This document shows, piece after piece, positions 32,124 to 40,532 of a stretch of DNA of 64,000 nt. The position numbers and the translations under genes are program-made. Positions within the stretch are counted from its first letter, which is position 1. Every line of letters starts with the position of its first letter. Source of the DNA: Paenibacillus sp. PvR098 (GTDB lineage: Bacteria; Bacillota; Bacilli; Paenibacillales; NBRC-103111). The stretch is from NCBI RefSeq assembly GCF_017833255.1, contig NZ_JAFIBU010000001.1:930001-994000 (forward strand), written 5' to 3'. The notes under the pieces were generated by a model that worked only from the letters and a program-made list of their open reading frames with translations, had not been told where the DNA came from and made no database searches.

Positions 32124-32327
32124 CTGTAGGAACAACCATATTAAAATCATCATTCGGCACCCGCTAATCTGAGCGGCGGCAAAAAAGCAGGCTGGGAGAT
32201 ATCCGGCCATGCATCTTCTCTTCCGCTGCTGCTTTACCGCCCATACAGCCCCTCCACCCAGAAGCACAATTGCCGCAAGCATCGAGATACAGCCTGTTAC
32301 ATCCCAAGTAATAACCTCTTCCACCAT
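32097..32327 (-). CDS. Possible small membrane protein (76 residues), weak
   Basis: A frame starting MVEEVITWDVTG with two hydrophobic stretches (about residues 13-33 and 50-70) separated by a basic loop KQQRKRR. It ends at a strong hairpin, as a gene would, but no Shine-Dalgarno precedes the ATG and a terminator-like stem with TTTGTTTTTG sits directly before it. It may be a remnant or not translated. Confidence 0.3.
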   Translation of the reverse strand: MVEEVITWDVTGCISMLAAIVLLGGGAVWAVKQQRKRRCMAGYLPACFFAAAQISGCRMMILIWLFLQPRYYAQVD

Positions 32328-32360
32328 CAAAAACAAAGACGTCCGTTTCACCGGAACGTC
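32328..32360 (-). terminator. Terminator-like stem directly upstream of the small ORF
   Basis: On the minus strand GACGT-T-CCG pairs with CGG-ACGTC and is followed by TTTGTTTTTG, ending at the ATG at 32327. No clear gene upstream explains it; a short RNA or leader in 32360-32540 is possible. A further perfect 8-bp hairpin (GGCTTCAG/CTGAAGCC, 32499-32522) lies in that stretch. Confidence 0.45.
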
Positions 32361-32543
32361 CTGGATTCAACGATTTTCGTTGTCAATGCAAATACATAGC
32401 AGAGGATCATACCCTACAGATGAACCTGATGCTGTGCATAATTTACAATTATAGGTAAGGGTTTTGGTTAAGTACATAGGGTGACGGACTTATGATACGG
32501 CTTCAGCCATATGTCTGAAGCCTTAAAATACGACATATATCAA

Positions 32544-32570
32544 CAAAAAAACACCCCGTACCGAGGCGTT
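32544..32570 (-). terminator. Terminator of the winged-helix protein gene
   Basis: On the minus strand AACGCC pairs with GGTGTT (one G-U) and is followed by TTTTTTGTTG, 14 bases after the stop at 32584. Confidence 0.65.
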
Positions 32571-32583
32571 TTGATCATATCTA

Positions 32584-33048
32584 TCATATCGCTTCCTTAA
32601 ATTCAGCTATTAAGCCTTCGTTCTCCTCTCCAAAATAACCGTACTGTCTTAAGGACTCTAGCTCCTGACAAATTACTTCTTTATCATTCATCGACATGTC
32701 CAACAGTTCTTGCAGGGTCGCACGAGGGTGATCTTGGATATAAAGAAGCAAACCTTTAGCAGCCCAAGACAAACGATAGTCGCCGAAATCGCCCACAATA
32801 TCCCGGAACACTTTATGCGGCAGCACCTTCTGCTCCGCCAGACGCTGCAGGGCGGTAGTCGTCTCCTTGAAGCTCATTCTTCCCTGAACGGCAATCTCGG
32901 CTACCGAGGGAATGCCTGAAGTTGCGGTATTGATATATGTACTTAACACCATACATACCATCTGCTGATAAATATCCAGATCAGGTACCTTCAAAATTTC
33001 TTGTATGGAAAAATGACGTGTCGGGTTTGCTTGCGGCAAGCTTGTCAT
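32584..33048 (-). CDS. Winged-helix-like cytosolic protein (DnaD-N-like), function unknown
   Basis: 154 residues, no membrane segment. Residues about 18-75 (YQQMVCMVLSTYINTATSGI, then PSVAEIAVQGRMSFKETTTALQRLAEQKVL) read like a winged helix of the kind found at the N-terminus of DnaD and phage replication proteins. A second helical part (RATLQELLDMSMNDKEVICQ) may be another helix-turn-helix. DNA binding is likely; the target and role are not apparent. It is monocistronic with its own terminator. Confidence 0.65.
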   Translation of the reverse strand: MTSLPQANPTRHFSIQEILKVPDLDIYQQMVCMVLSTYINTATSGIPSVAEIAVQGRMSFKETTTALQRLAEQKVLPHKVFRDIVGDFGDYRLSWAAKGLLLYIQDHPRATLQELLDMSMNDKEVICQELESLRQYGYFGEENEGLIAEFKEAI

Positions 33049-33153
33049 GAATCGGTTCCTCCTTTGAGTGTCATCTGCTCATTGTACAGAAAAAGTATGA
33101 CAGGAATATGAACCAACTATTATATCTTTATGGATTTTGCATCTATTTTCACA

Positions 33154-34224
33154 TCATGTTCCCGTTTTTTTACGCATCCGTGCCACGATGAATAAAACCA
33201 CAGGAAAAATGACCATATAGGTTAACGCATAAGGCGTCCATATGGTTCTAATAAATATTTGCGCATAAGTTTGGTTTGGATATACGAGAAGAGAAAGAAC
33301 CGTCATAATCATGCCAAGCGGCAAAAGAAATGGTCGATAATCTTTTAATTTGAATGTCTGAGCAAGCCCTAATGCCGAAGCGTAGAAACAAATCGTTATT
33401 TTAAAAAAAATGGAGATAAACCACAGTCCAGCCAATACGGCTTCTGACCGTCCTATTTTTTTAGCTAGAGAAAAGCTAGGATACGTGCTTCTCGCCGTTA
33501 AGTCTGCCCCTAGCACCCCAATACATAAAATCGTAATTAATATTAACATTAATCCTCCCAGGAGCGTCCCCGTAAATAACCCCCTTCCAGCCCGTTTCGT
33601 CTGTTTTACATAAGGGAAAATCATGAGCAGTATAACAGGCTGCTGCAGCCCGAAAAAAGTAAAAGCTGTACGTAGTATAGGTTTAAACCCCTCTTCGAAC
33701 ATAGGCTGCAGCTTTAGCAATTTAACTTCAGGTAATAGGGTAATCAGAAGTATTAATAACAGCAGAATGATCCAAGGGAAAAATATTTCCGCTGCACGTG
33801 CCCATACTTCAAGTCCAAGACGAACGGCCATAATAACAACCGACAAACAAAGGATAATAATGAACTGAATAGGGGTTTCCGGGAGGATTTGCGATGCAAT
33901 AAAATACCCCAAGGTCGAAATCATAAGTGCCGTAAGAATGAAAAAGAATGTGATGTACAATAGAATAACGGTTTTACCTACCCACCTTCCTAAGATCTCC
34001 TCCGTATATTGTGCGATGGTCATCCTAGGAAACCGAATCCCTAGTGCGTTATATAGCGGTATGATGAGCAGCCCCATTCCTATCCCGATCACAGAGGCAA
34101 TCCATGCATCCTGCTTCGCTTCGGCAGCAAGTCCTGACGGGGCAATCAGAATAGAGGTGCCAATCGTAAATAAAGTAGTCAATACGGTATATTGGCGAAC
34201 ACCAATTTTTCCATCTTCAAACAT
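33154..34224 (-). CDS. Germinant receptor permease subunit GerB (GerAB/GerKB family)
   Basis: 356 residues with ten membrane segments, starting MFEDGKIGVRQYTVLTTLFTIGTSILIAPS, the usual start of spore germination permeases of the amino acid-polyamine-organocation type. The B subunit binds germinant in the inner spore membrane. It is the last gene of a four-gene ger operon, 14 bases after the small D subunit gene. Expression is expected in the forespore under sigma-G. Confidence 0.93.
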   Translation of the reverse strand: MFEDGKIGVRQYTVLTTLFTIGTSILIAPSGLAAEAKQDAWIASVIGIGMGLLIIPLYNALGIRFPRMTIAQYTEEILGRWVGKTVILLYITFFFILTALMISTLGYFIASQILPETPIQFIIILCLSVVIMAVRLGLEVWARAAEIFFPWIILLLLILLITLLPEVKLLKLQPMFEEGFKPILRTAFTFFGLQQPVILLMIFPYVKQTKRAGRGLFTGTLLGGLMLILITILCIGVLGADLTARSTYPSFSLAKKIGRSEAVLAGLWFISIFFKITICFYASALGLAQTFKLKDYRPFLLPLGMIMTVLSLLVYPNQTYAQIFIRTIWTPYALTYMVIFPVVLFIVARMRKKTGT

Positions 34225-34238
34225 GTCTTAACCTCCCC

Positions 34239-34472
34239 TCACTGCAGCATCCCGTATATGACATCACTAAGCGGTTTATAAACTACCTTTATCCAATCCA
34301 ATGGGTTTGGAATGTTCACATGCATAACTTGGGCAATACTTAACCCCATCCCAAAAACTAAAAGAAAGAGAAATACGAATAGCTCTTTTTTTAATTTTCT
34401 TTTCAATAGAGGGGGCACTTCAAATACAGCGATGACGATACCTGCGGCAAGAATTCCTGTAATGACCCACAT
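34239..34472 (-). CDS. Small germinant receptor D-type subunit
   Basis: 77 residues with two membrane segments (about 3-20 and 32-50) and a short C-terminal part LDWIKVVYKPLSDVIYGMLQ. Small two-span proteins of this size accompany some Ger operons (GerKD, GerVD and similar) and tune receptor activity. Context carries the call: it lies four bases after gerC and 14 bases before gerB, so it is surely in the operon. ATG start. Confidence 0.75.
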   Translation of the reverse strand: MWVITGILAAGIVIAVFEVPPLLKRKLKKELFVFLFLLVFGMGLSIAQVMHVNIPNPLDWIKVVYKPLSDVIYGMLQ

Positions 34473-34476
34473 GGAA

Positions 34477-35685
34477 TTACTCCTTCAGCTTATCTTGGAA
34501 CGAATTTGAAATGGTACCCAAACGACGAATTCTCGCGTCGACCTTAACATGTACTTGGAGATTGACGAACTCTTTGTCCCAATCCTTTTTCATCTCTCTC
34601 CAGGCTTTAGGGCTTGAACGATGGATCGCTTCTCCGAAGCCAAAAATATCCGATTTGTATATTTTCTGCGCTTTATGAATAACAGCTTCGATATTTCTTT
34701 TCACCGCTTTTTCCGATATTTTTTCTAACTCGTTGAGTGTTTCAAGTTTGGATAAATCGATAGCGCATTCAACATCCCCCATATTTTGTTCAAGACGCAC
34801 AGCGATATCGATTTGTGGTTTTCCGTTGATCATTTGACCTTTCATTTTTGTGTCCGAGCGAATCACCTCCATAGATAATTTCCCGCCACCCGGACAAGAC
34901 ACATGACCAACTGTACTTTTCACCTCATTCTGTATATAGTTATAGCCTTTACTTTCATCTTCGTTTAACCAGCCAATCAATTTATCCGTTTTAAACACAG
35001 CCAGATTGGTAATCCGTATACTGGCCATCGGTTTTATCTTTTCGACATTTTCTTTCGTTTCGATTTGATCAGATTCTTTAGCCCCAGTGATGACAACACC
35101 TGTGATCACTGGCTGTTTTCCTTCATTCGTGATATTAGATATTAATTCATCTAAGGTCACTTTCGCAGTAGCTGCCCAAACTTCTTCCGATGTTTCCAGG
35201 GATTTGAATATTTTATTGGCAGGGATAATTTCCTGCGGCATCGTGTACACTCGCAGTATTTGTTCAGCCGTTGAGCCTTTAGCCTGTAAAATTGAAAAAT
35301 CGGTTCTGGTTTCATGGTCTCTTGATAAAAAATCAAGGGTTTTACCTATCCCTTCTTTTGACAATTCCTCGCCAAAGACAACAGCTCTTAGATGGGAGAG
35401 ATTAAGCTTTCTAGGTGTTTGGGTCGTTATTCTTCGAAGCGCTTCAAACACAGTGTCGCCTCTCTCCGTAAGCGTGACGACAGCCGCCCCCTTCCCCCCT
35501 CCGACTTTGGCCGCGACTTCGCTCGGATTCACCATCTGAACAGACATGATATATTCCTCCCCGCTTTTATCTAACCCCATGGCAACGGCTACAGAAATAT
35601 CATTCAATTCACGACGGTTCCAACAGCCGCTGAGCAAGGCGATGCAGCCGAATAATAGTAAGACTGAGACCATTCTTTTACTCAT
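34477..35685 (-). CDS. Germinant receptor lipoprotein subunit GerC (Ger(x)C)
   Basis: 402 residues. Lipoprotein signal MSKRMVSVLLLFGCIALLSGC with cysteine 21, followed at once by the family signature WNRRELNDISVAVAMGLDK. The rest forms the three-domain GerC fold, with TPRKLNLSHLRAVVFGEELSKEG and the C-terminal FGEAIHRSSPKAWREMKKDWD. It anchors on the outer face of the inner spore membrane with GerA and GerB. Second gene of the operon, 32 bases after gerA. Confidence 0.95.
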   Translation of the reverse strand: MSKRMVSVLLLFGCIALLSGCWNRRELNDISVAVAMGLDKSGEEYIMSVQMVNPSEVAAKVGGGKGAAVVTLTERGDTVFEALRRITTQTPRKLNLSHLRAVVFGEELSKEGIGKTLDFLSRDHETRTDFSILQAKGSTAEQILRVYTMPQEIIPANKIFKSLETSEEVWAATAKVTLDELISNITNEGKQPVITGVVITGAKESDQIETKENVEKIKPMASIRITNLAVFKTDKLIGWLNEDESKGYNYIQNEVKSTVGHVSCPGGGKLSMEVIRSDTKMKGQMINGKPQIDIAVRLEQNMGDVECAIDLSKLETLNELEKISEKAVKRNIEAVIHKAQKIYKSDIFGFGEAIHRSSPKAWREMKKDWDKEFVNLQVHVKVDARIRRLGTISNSFQDKLKE

Positions 35686-35717
35686 CTCTCAAACTCCTTT
35701 ATTCAAATCGGATCAGC

Positions 35718-37322
35718 CTATTCTGTTTCCGGTTTCGGAGTAGGTCTATTTTGTGCACGGATCACATTATTTTGACTGATTAAACGAGGACGTGAGTATA
35801 ACGCCCACTGGGGGAAACGAAAAATCGTATCCTTCTGCCCAGCTGCATTAAAGGGTGCAAAAGGCGACATGTAAGGAACTCCGAAGGACCGCAAGCTGCA
35901 CAAGTGCAGCACAAGCACAATCAGACCGATCGTTATGCCATACAGACCAAAGGTAGCCGCAAGCCCCATGAGAAAAAATCGCAGCATTCTTATTGAAATC
36001 GCCATATTGAAGGAAGGAATGACAAAGTTAGATATCGCAGTGATAGAAACAACCATAACCATTGCAGCGGAGACAAGCCCTGCTTCTACCGCGGCTTGAC
36101 CAATGACTAATGTGCCTACGATCGAAACCGATTGTCCGATCGTTTTAGGCATTCTTACCCCTGCTTCCCGCAGAATCTCAAAGGTGATTTCCATCATTAA
36201 AGCTTCAATAAAAGCAGGAAAGGGAACCCCTTCACGTTGAGAGGCTAATCCAATGAGTAATGCTGTGGGCAGCAATTCGTGATGGTATGTCGTCACTGCA
36301 ATATAAAAAGACGGTACAAGCAACGCGATAAAGAAAGATATATAACGTAGAACCCTAAGAAGCGTGGCAAAATCTGCACGCTGGTAATAATCCTCACTAG
36401 CCTGATAAAATTGCGTAAACAACGCCGGCACCAATAGTACAAATGGAGTGCCATCCACTAGAATGGCAACTCTCCCTTCCAATAAAGAGGCTGCAACCGC
36501 ATCGGGCCGTTCGGTATTATACATTGTAGGAAAGGGGGTCCATGTTTCATCTTGGATCAATTCCTCGATATATCCGCTCTCCAAGATGGCATCTATATCT
36601 ATTCGATCAAGCCTTGCGCGTACTTCCTCCAAAACTTTATCGTTTACGATTCCTTTTATATACATAATCCCAATGTCTGTTCTGGTCACTCGCCCTATTT
36701 GTTTATTCTCTAACCATAAATTCGGATCCTTGATTTTGCGGCGAATCAATGCCGTATTGGTGCGTAATGTTTCCGTAAAGCCTTCTCTTGGTCCTCGGAC
36801 CATGCTTTGAGACTCGGGTTCTGTAACGCTGCGGTCATTCCAGCCTTTTTGACTGGCAATAAGACCTTCCGTCTGTCCATCAAGCAATATCACGGTATCT
36901 CCGGACAAAACAGCGATCAATAAAGCTTCAAAATCATAGACAGATTTCACTTGTCCAATGGCGAGGGAAAAGTCCTTCAATAGACTTATTGGATTAGAAT
37001 TGGAGAGCATCTGCTTATCGATTCGAGTATCGCTAATTTCGGCCATCAAGGCTTCTAAAGTCTCTTTCGAGTCAGCCAATCCGTCAGTATAGATGATCGC
37101 TGCTCTGATATTTCCTTCCGAACCGATGAGAAATTCCCTAATCACTAAATCGCAGCTGTTTCCGAAAGCTTCTTTGACCTCTTGAAGATTTTCTCGCAAG
37201 CTGATTTTTAAGAGCTTTTTATTATCCTCATTTACTTGGATATTTTGCAAGTTGGATGGGGAATGTTTGGAAGCTTTTTTGAATTGTTTCCAAAGCGTAC
37301 CCATTCGATCCCTTCCTTTCAA
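35718..37322 (-). CDS. Germinant receptor subunit GerA (GerAA/GerKA family)
   Basis: 534 residues. N-terminal soluble part (1-290) with two subdomains, including NLQEVKEAFGNSCDLVIREF, LLDGQTEGLIASQKGWNDRSVTEPESQSMVRGPREGF; then four to five membrane spans with REGVPFPAFIEALMMEITFEILREAGVRMPKTIGQSVSIVG, the most conserved segment of the family. The A subunit forms the oligomeric ion channel of the nutrient receptor. First gene of the A-C-D-B operon. Confidence 0.96.
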   Translation of the reverse strand: MKGRDRMGTLWKQFKKASKHSPSNLQNIQVNEDNKKLLKISLRENLQEVKEAFGNSCDLVIREFLIGSEGNIRAAIIYTDGLADSKETLEALMAEISDTRIDKQMLSNSNPISLLKDFSLAIGQVKSVYDFEALLIAVLSGDTVILLDGQTEGLIASQKGWNDRSVTEPESQSMVRGPREGFTETLRTNTALIRRKIKDPNLWLENKQIGRVTRTDIGIMYIKGIVNDKVLEEVRARLDRIDIDAILESGYIEELIQDETWTPFPTMYNTERPDAVAASLLEGRVAILVDGTPFVLLVPALFTQFYQASEDYYQRADFATLLRVLRYISFFIALLVPSFYIAVTTYHHELLPTALLIGLASQREGVPFPAFIEALMMEITFEILREAGVRMPKTIGQSVSIVGTLVIGQAAVEAGLVSAAMVMVVSITAISNFVIPSFNMAISIRMLRFFLMGLAATFGLYGITIGLIVLVLHLCSLRSFGVPYMSPFAPFNAAGQKDTIFRFPQWALYSRPRLISQNNVIRAQNRPTPKPETE

Positions 37323-37352
37323 ACGTTTGCACTTTCTGATGGACTATTATAT

Positions 37353-37382
37353 TAGTACCCCCATAAATGGTTTTCAATACCA
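37353..37382 (-). promoter_or_regulatory. Possible sigma-G promoter of the ger operon
   Basis: On the minus strand TGGTAT (37382-37377), 17 bases, then GGTACTA (37359-37353) resembles the sigma-G pattern TGNATA and CATACTA. It lies about 30 bases before the gerA start. Match is partial. Confidence 0.4.
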
Positions 37383-37384
37383 AA

Positions 37385-37413
37385 AAAGCACCTACCCATA
37401 GGATAAGTGCTTT
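37385..37413 (-). terminator. Terminator of the metallophosphoesterase gene
   Basis: AAAGCAC (37385-37391) pairs with GTGCTTT (37407-37413); on the minus strand it is followed by a T-run. It separates the upstream gene from the ger operon. Confidence 0.65.
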
Positions 37414-37444
37414 GAAGTGTTTATTTTCGTTTTTGATAAACCGG

Positions 37445-38545
37445 CTAGTTTTTCATAGGATCGAAAGTAACATCGATTTGGACAATTTCAGAGCGTGAAC
37501 CGATACGAATAGGGGGCCCCCAAAAACCGTATCCGGAAGAGACAACCGTGTGCAGCTGTCCTTTCTTTAGATATCCCCAATCATTTTCATACATTTTTTG
37601 TGTAATCCAATGCGCAGGGGCGATTTGTCCTCGATGTGTATGTCCAGACACCATCAAATCAACGCCATTCTTCTGTGCAATATCCAAATCGTAAGGCTGA
37701 TGATCAAGAAGAATAACCGGCTTGGATAGATCCACTTTCTTCATTAATTCGGCAAGCTCTGCACGAGGCTGGTCTCTTCGGTCTTTCCTTCCGATAAGGG
37801 TGAACTGCTCATCAAGGAGTATCGTTTCATCGTATAAAACATTCATACCGCTATCTTGAAGAATCGTAATCAAGTCCACGTTTCCTTCTAACCGGTCATG
37901 ATTTCCTAAAGACGCATATACCGGGGCTTTGATTTGCTCTAGGATGTGCGGTATGTCTTTTTTAAGAAACTGGTGCACGTCATCATCGATAATATCCCCC
38001 GGGAATAATACCAGATCGGGCTCTAAAGAATTGATCTGCTCCACAAGATTTTTCGCATGGGCTGCTCCGGAGAGAGCTCCAAAATGCGTATCCGAAGCCA
38101 TGATGATTTTAAGACGCTGTTTTCCTTCAACCTTCTTAGGAATGTTGATTTCATAGCTTCGGACAACCGGGCTATAGGCGTTAAAGACTCCATAAGCAAG
38201 TAAACTCATTATTACAAATAATGTTGCAAACCCGGTCCATTTGACGGCTTTTTCTTTGGAAATACAAATAAAACGAGCTATAGCTACCGTGAGATTAGCC
38301 AGTGGAAGCAGCAGGATTAAGAAAAAAAACAGAGCAAGCCAGAGAGCCGTAATCATCGTTAGGATCAGACTTTCATCTAACCAGCGACCCAAGAAAAAGG
38401 AATAGGCCAACAGCAGAAGAGCAACCACATACATGTATTTGATGCGATTTGTTTCGCCCCATGTTGTTTTTAACCAAATCCATCCGTTCCATCCGATGTA
38501 CAACAAAAGAAGATGATATATTATAATAAATAGAAACCCAACCAT
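37445..38545 (-). CDS. Membrane-anchored metallophosphoesterase (YkuE/YaeI-like)
   Basis: 366 residues. Three to four N-terminal membrane segments (about 3-110), then a calcineurin-like phosphoesterase: IMASDTHFGALS, FPGDIIDDD, LGNHDRLEG, LLDHQPYD and VSGHTHRGQ, giving the full set of metal ligands. B. subtilis YkuE and E. coli YaeI of this group act at the membrane on lipid-linked phosphates. AAGGAG lies eight bases before the ATG. Confidence 0.9.
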   Translation of the reverse strand: MVGFLFIIIYHLLLLYIGWNGWIWLKTTWGETNRIKYMYVVALLLLAYSFFLGRWLDESLILTMITALWLALFFFLILLLPLANLTVAIARFICISKEKAVKWTGFATLFVIMSLLAYGVFNAYSPVVRSYEINIPKKVEGKQRLKIIMASDTHFGALSGAAHAKNLVEQINSLEPDLVLFPGDIIDDDVHQFLKKDIPHILEQIKAPVYASLGNHDRLEGNVDLITILQDSGMNVLYDETILLDEQFTLIGRKDRRDQPRAELAELMKKVDLSKPVILLDHQPYDLDIAQKNGVDLMVSGHTHRGQIAPAHWITQKMYENDWGYLKKGQLHTVVSSGYGFWGPPIRIGSRSEIVQIDVTFDPMKN

Positions 38546-38652
38546 GAATTAAACTCCTTTATAAATAACTTTTTCGACAAAGTTCGTCATTTTTACTGTT
38601 TTTTCGATATTCTATTGCCGATTTAATACGGTCAACCCATTCATCAGGTTTC

Positions 38653-38699
38653 AAAAAAAAAAGCTAAGTCTGAACAGCCGTCGCTGCTTTGACTTAGCT
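38653..38699 (-). terminator. Orphan terminator between divergent genes
   Basis: AGCTAAGTC (38662-38670) pairs with GACTTAGCT (38691-38699); on the minus strand it runs into ten T residues. The flanking genes diverge from here, so no protein gene explains it. A short minus-strand RNA starting near 38700-38830 would. Confidence 0.6.
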
Positions 38700-38850
38700 C
38701 TCTCCTATTTATTGAACCATGCAGCGGCTTCGCTGAATCACAGGGAAGCTGAACGTTCATAATTGGAGAGGCTCGTCCGAATGGTATAGAATGCCGGAAA
38801 TGCCGGAAGTCTTTCCCGCAGCATAACGACAAATGAAGGAGATTAAAAGG

Positions 38851-40305
38851 ATGTTCCACATTCAAAGGTTAAAAATCGGCATGACTCTGATGCTGACCGC
38901 TGCCCTCTTTGGAGGAAGTTCACTGGGGTTGGCTCAATCGTCCTCCTCCGTAACATCCAATATCGTACAGGTAACAGCTCTGGGCAAAGCATTCAAGGTC
39001 AACGTTGTCACCATTAATTTGACCGATCCGATGCTGGAGCTTTCCCCTGCCTTGGCAAAAGGAGGAATCGGGCATGATGAGCCGTTCGCTACCATCATAG
39101 ACAGAGAACAGGCGGTAGCAGCTGTTAACGGCACTTTTTTCAATGCATATGAGTCCAATCCCTACATCAGGTACCCCAACGGCGCACTGCTGGAATCGGG
39201 AGAGCTGGTTCATTCCGGGGAAAATCAAACGTTGTACCTGAACAAGGATAAGGCAGCGAATATTGAGTTCATCGATTTCGATATCGCTGTACACGTCAGT
39301 GAAGGCTCCCGCAAGTATACGGTGAGCCCATGGGGAGTAAATAAATACTACGGATCCGCAAATACCGACCAAGTCATATGGTATACGCCAGACTACGGCA
39401 GTTGGATCGGCTTTCCGAACGGAACTAAAGTTGTTGTGAGAGAGGGCCGAATCACGCGAATCACAGAGAATGCCGTACCGGTGCCTGAAGATGGCTACGT
39501 CTTGTTCGTCGGCAGCAGCACCAATAACCGCCAAAACTTGCTTCCCCAGCTGAAGGTGGGCAATACGGTCACGTTAGAGCTTTTGGCCAAAAGTCAGGAT
39601 GGCCGCAGCATGGATGCTAAAGACTGGCTTACCGCCATCGGTGTGGGACCCAAGCTAGTCACTGGCGGCATCGTCGATCTCAATTTCAGTCGGGATGGCT
39701 TCACAGACCCGAAACTCACTCGATCGGCTGCAGCAAGGAGCTTTGTCGGTATCGACGCTAACGGTCGCTTGGTGATGGGAACGGTTCCTGCAGCAACCAT
39801 GTCTCAGCTCGCCGCTATCGTAGTTCAGCTTCAGCTGAAAGAGGCGATGAACATGGACGGTGGGGCTAGCTCCGCGTTATATGCCAACGGCCAGACGTTG
39901 ACTGCTCCCGGCAGGAAGCTGAGCAATGTGCTCGTTGTACGCAAGCTGGATAAGCCTAAGGTACAAATTGAAATTGACGATCGGTATATACCTGATTTTC
40001 AAGGCTTTATCGTGAAAGATACAACTATGGTTCCGATCCGGCCGTTCATCACTGCGCTGAATGCCGAATTCCAATGGGATACCGCAACCAGGACTGCTGT
40101 CATTTCGAGCGGCGCTGTTACGATGAAGCTGCAGGATGGCAGCTCAGCCGCTACGGTCAACAGTAAAGATGTCTCCGTTCCCGTGCCGCTGCAGATCCTG
40201 GAGGACAGCCGAATGTACGTACCGCTGCGATTTGTATCTGAAACGCTTGGCGCCACGGTAGAATGGGACAATCGCTTATACCGTGCTTCCTTGAAACTGC
40301 CTTGA
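38851..40305 (+). CDS. Secreted phosphodiester glycosidase (NAGPA-like) with copper-amine-oxidase-N-like domain
   Basis: 484 residues. A signal peptide (MFHIQRLKIGMTLMLTAALF, cleavage after about residue 30 near LAQS) leads to a phosphodiester glycosidase (NAGPA) domain, about 40-370: AVNGTFFNAYESNP, TAIGVGPKLVTGG, RSFVGIDANGRLVMGTV and the active-site region AMNMDGGASSALYANG. Residues about 375-484 are a copper amine oxidase N-terminal-type stalk (MVPIRPFITALNAEFQWD, MYVPLRFVSETLGATVEWDN). Family members cut phosphodiester links to sugars in wall polymers or exopolysaccharides. The ATG at 38851 is preferred; the one at 38833 overlaps the AAGGAG ribosome site. Its terminator was split by an IS. 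Confidence 0.9.
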   Translation: MFHIQRLKIGMTLMLTAALFGGSSLGLAQSSSSVTSNIVQVTALGKAFKVNVVTINLTDPMLELSPALAKGGIGHDEPFATIIDREQAVAAVNGTFFNAYESNPYIRYPNGALLESGELVHSGENQTLYLNKDKAANIEFIDFDIAVHVSEGSRKYTVSPWGVNKYYGSANTDQVIWYTPDYGSWIGFPNGTKVVVREGRITRITENAVPVPEDGYVLFVGSSTNNRQNLLPQLKVGNTVTLELLAKSQDGRSMDAKDWLTAIGVGPKLVTGGIVDLNFSRDGFTDPKLTRSAAARSFVGIDANGRLVMGTVPAATMSQLAAIVVQLQLKEAMNMDGGASSALYANGQTLTAPGRKLSNVLVVRKLDKPKVQIEIDDRYIPDFQGFIVKDTTMVPIRPFITALNAEFQWDTATRTAVISSGAVTMKLQDGSSAATVNSKDVSVPVPLQILEDSRMYVPLRFVSETLGATVEWDNRLYRASLKLP

Positions 40306-40394
40306 CCGGAGGAACAGATGCGAAGAATACGCAAGTGAATACAGTCGACTTGATGCCGTATGATGCTGAGCGGCATCGCAAAAAGGAGCGGCCT

Positions 40395-40400
40395 TAAAGG
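40395..40400. repeat. Target-site duplication, left copy (TTAAAG)
   Basis: TTAAAG directly before the left inverted repeat; identical bases follow the right end at 42024-42029. Confidence 0.75.
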
Positions 40401-40418
40401 GAGGCCACTGAAGAACTT
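40401..40418 (+). repeat. IS left terminal inverted repeat
   Basis: GGAGGCCACTGAAGAACT; agrees with the complement of the right end at 16 of 18 positions, the first 13 without mismatch. Confidence 0.8.
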
Positions 40419-40450
40419 GCGTTTTTTTCGGAGCAACTAATTTTCTCAAC

Positions 40451-40499
40451 AAAAAGACGACTCTTATTCAATTTTTTTGAATGAGAAGTCGTCTTTTTT
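40451..40499. terminator. Hairpin terminator inside the IS left end
   Basis: Nearly perfect 20-bp arms (AAAAAGACGACTCTTATTCA and its complement) around a T-rich loop, with A- and T-runs on both sides, so it can stop transcription in both directions, including that of the transposase. Confidence 0.75.
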
Positions 40500-40532
40500 G
40501 CCAACTTTGGTTCTGTATGACCTCGGCTTTAA

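Noticed and set aside
38644-38865. 73-codon minus-strand frame
   Set aside because: Runs straight through the orphan terminator into its T-run; no ribosome site.
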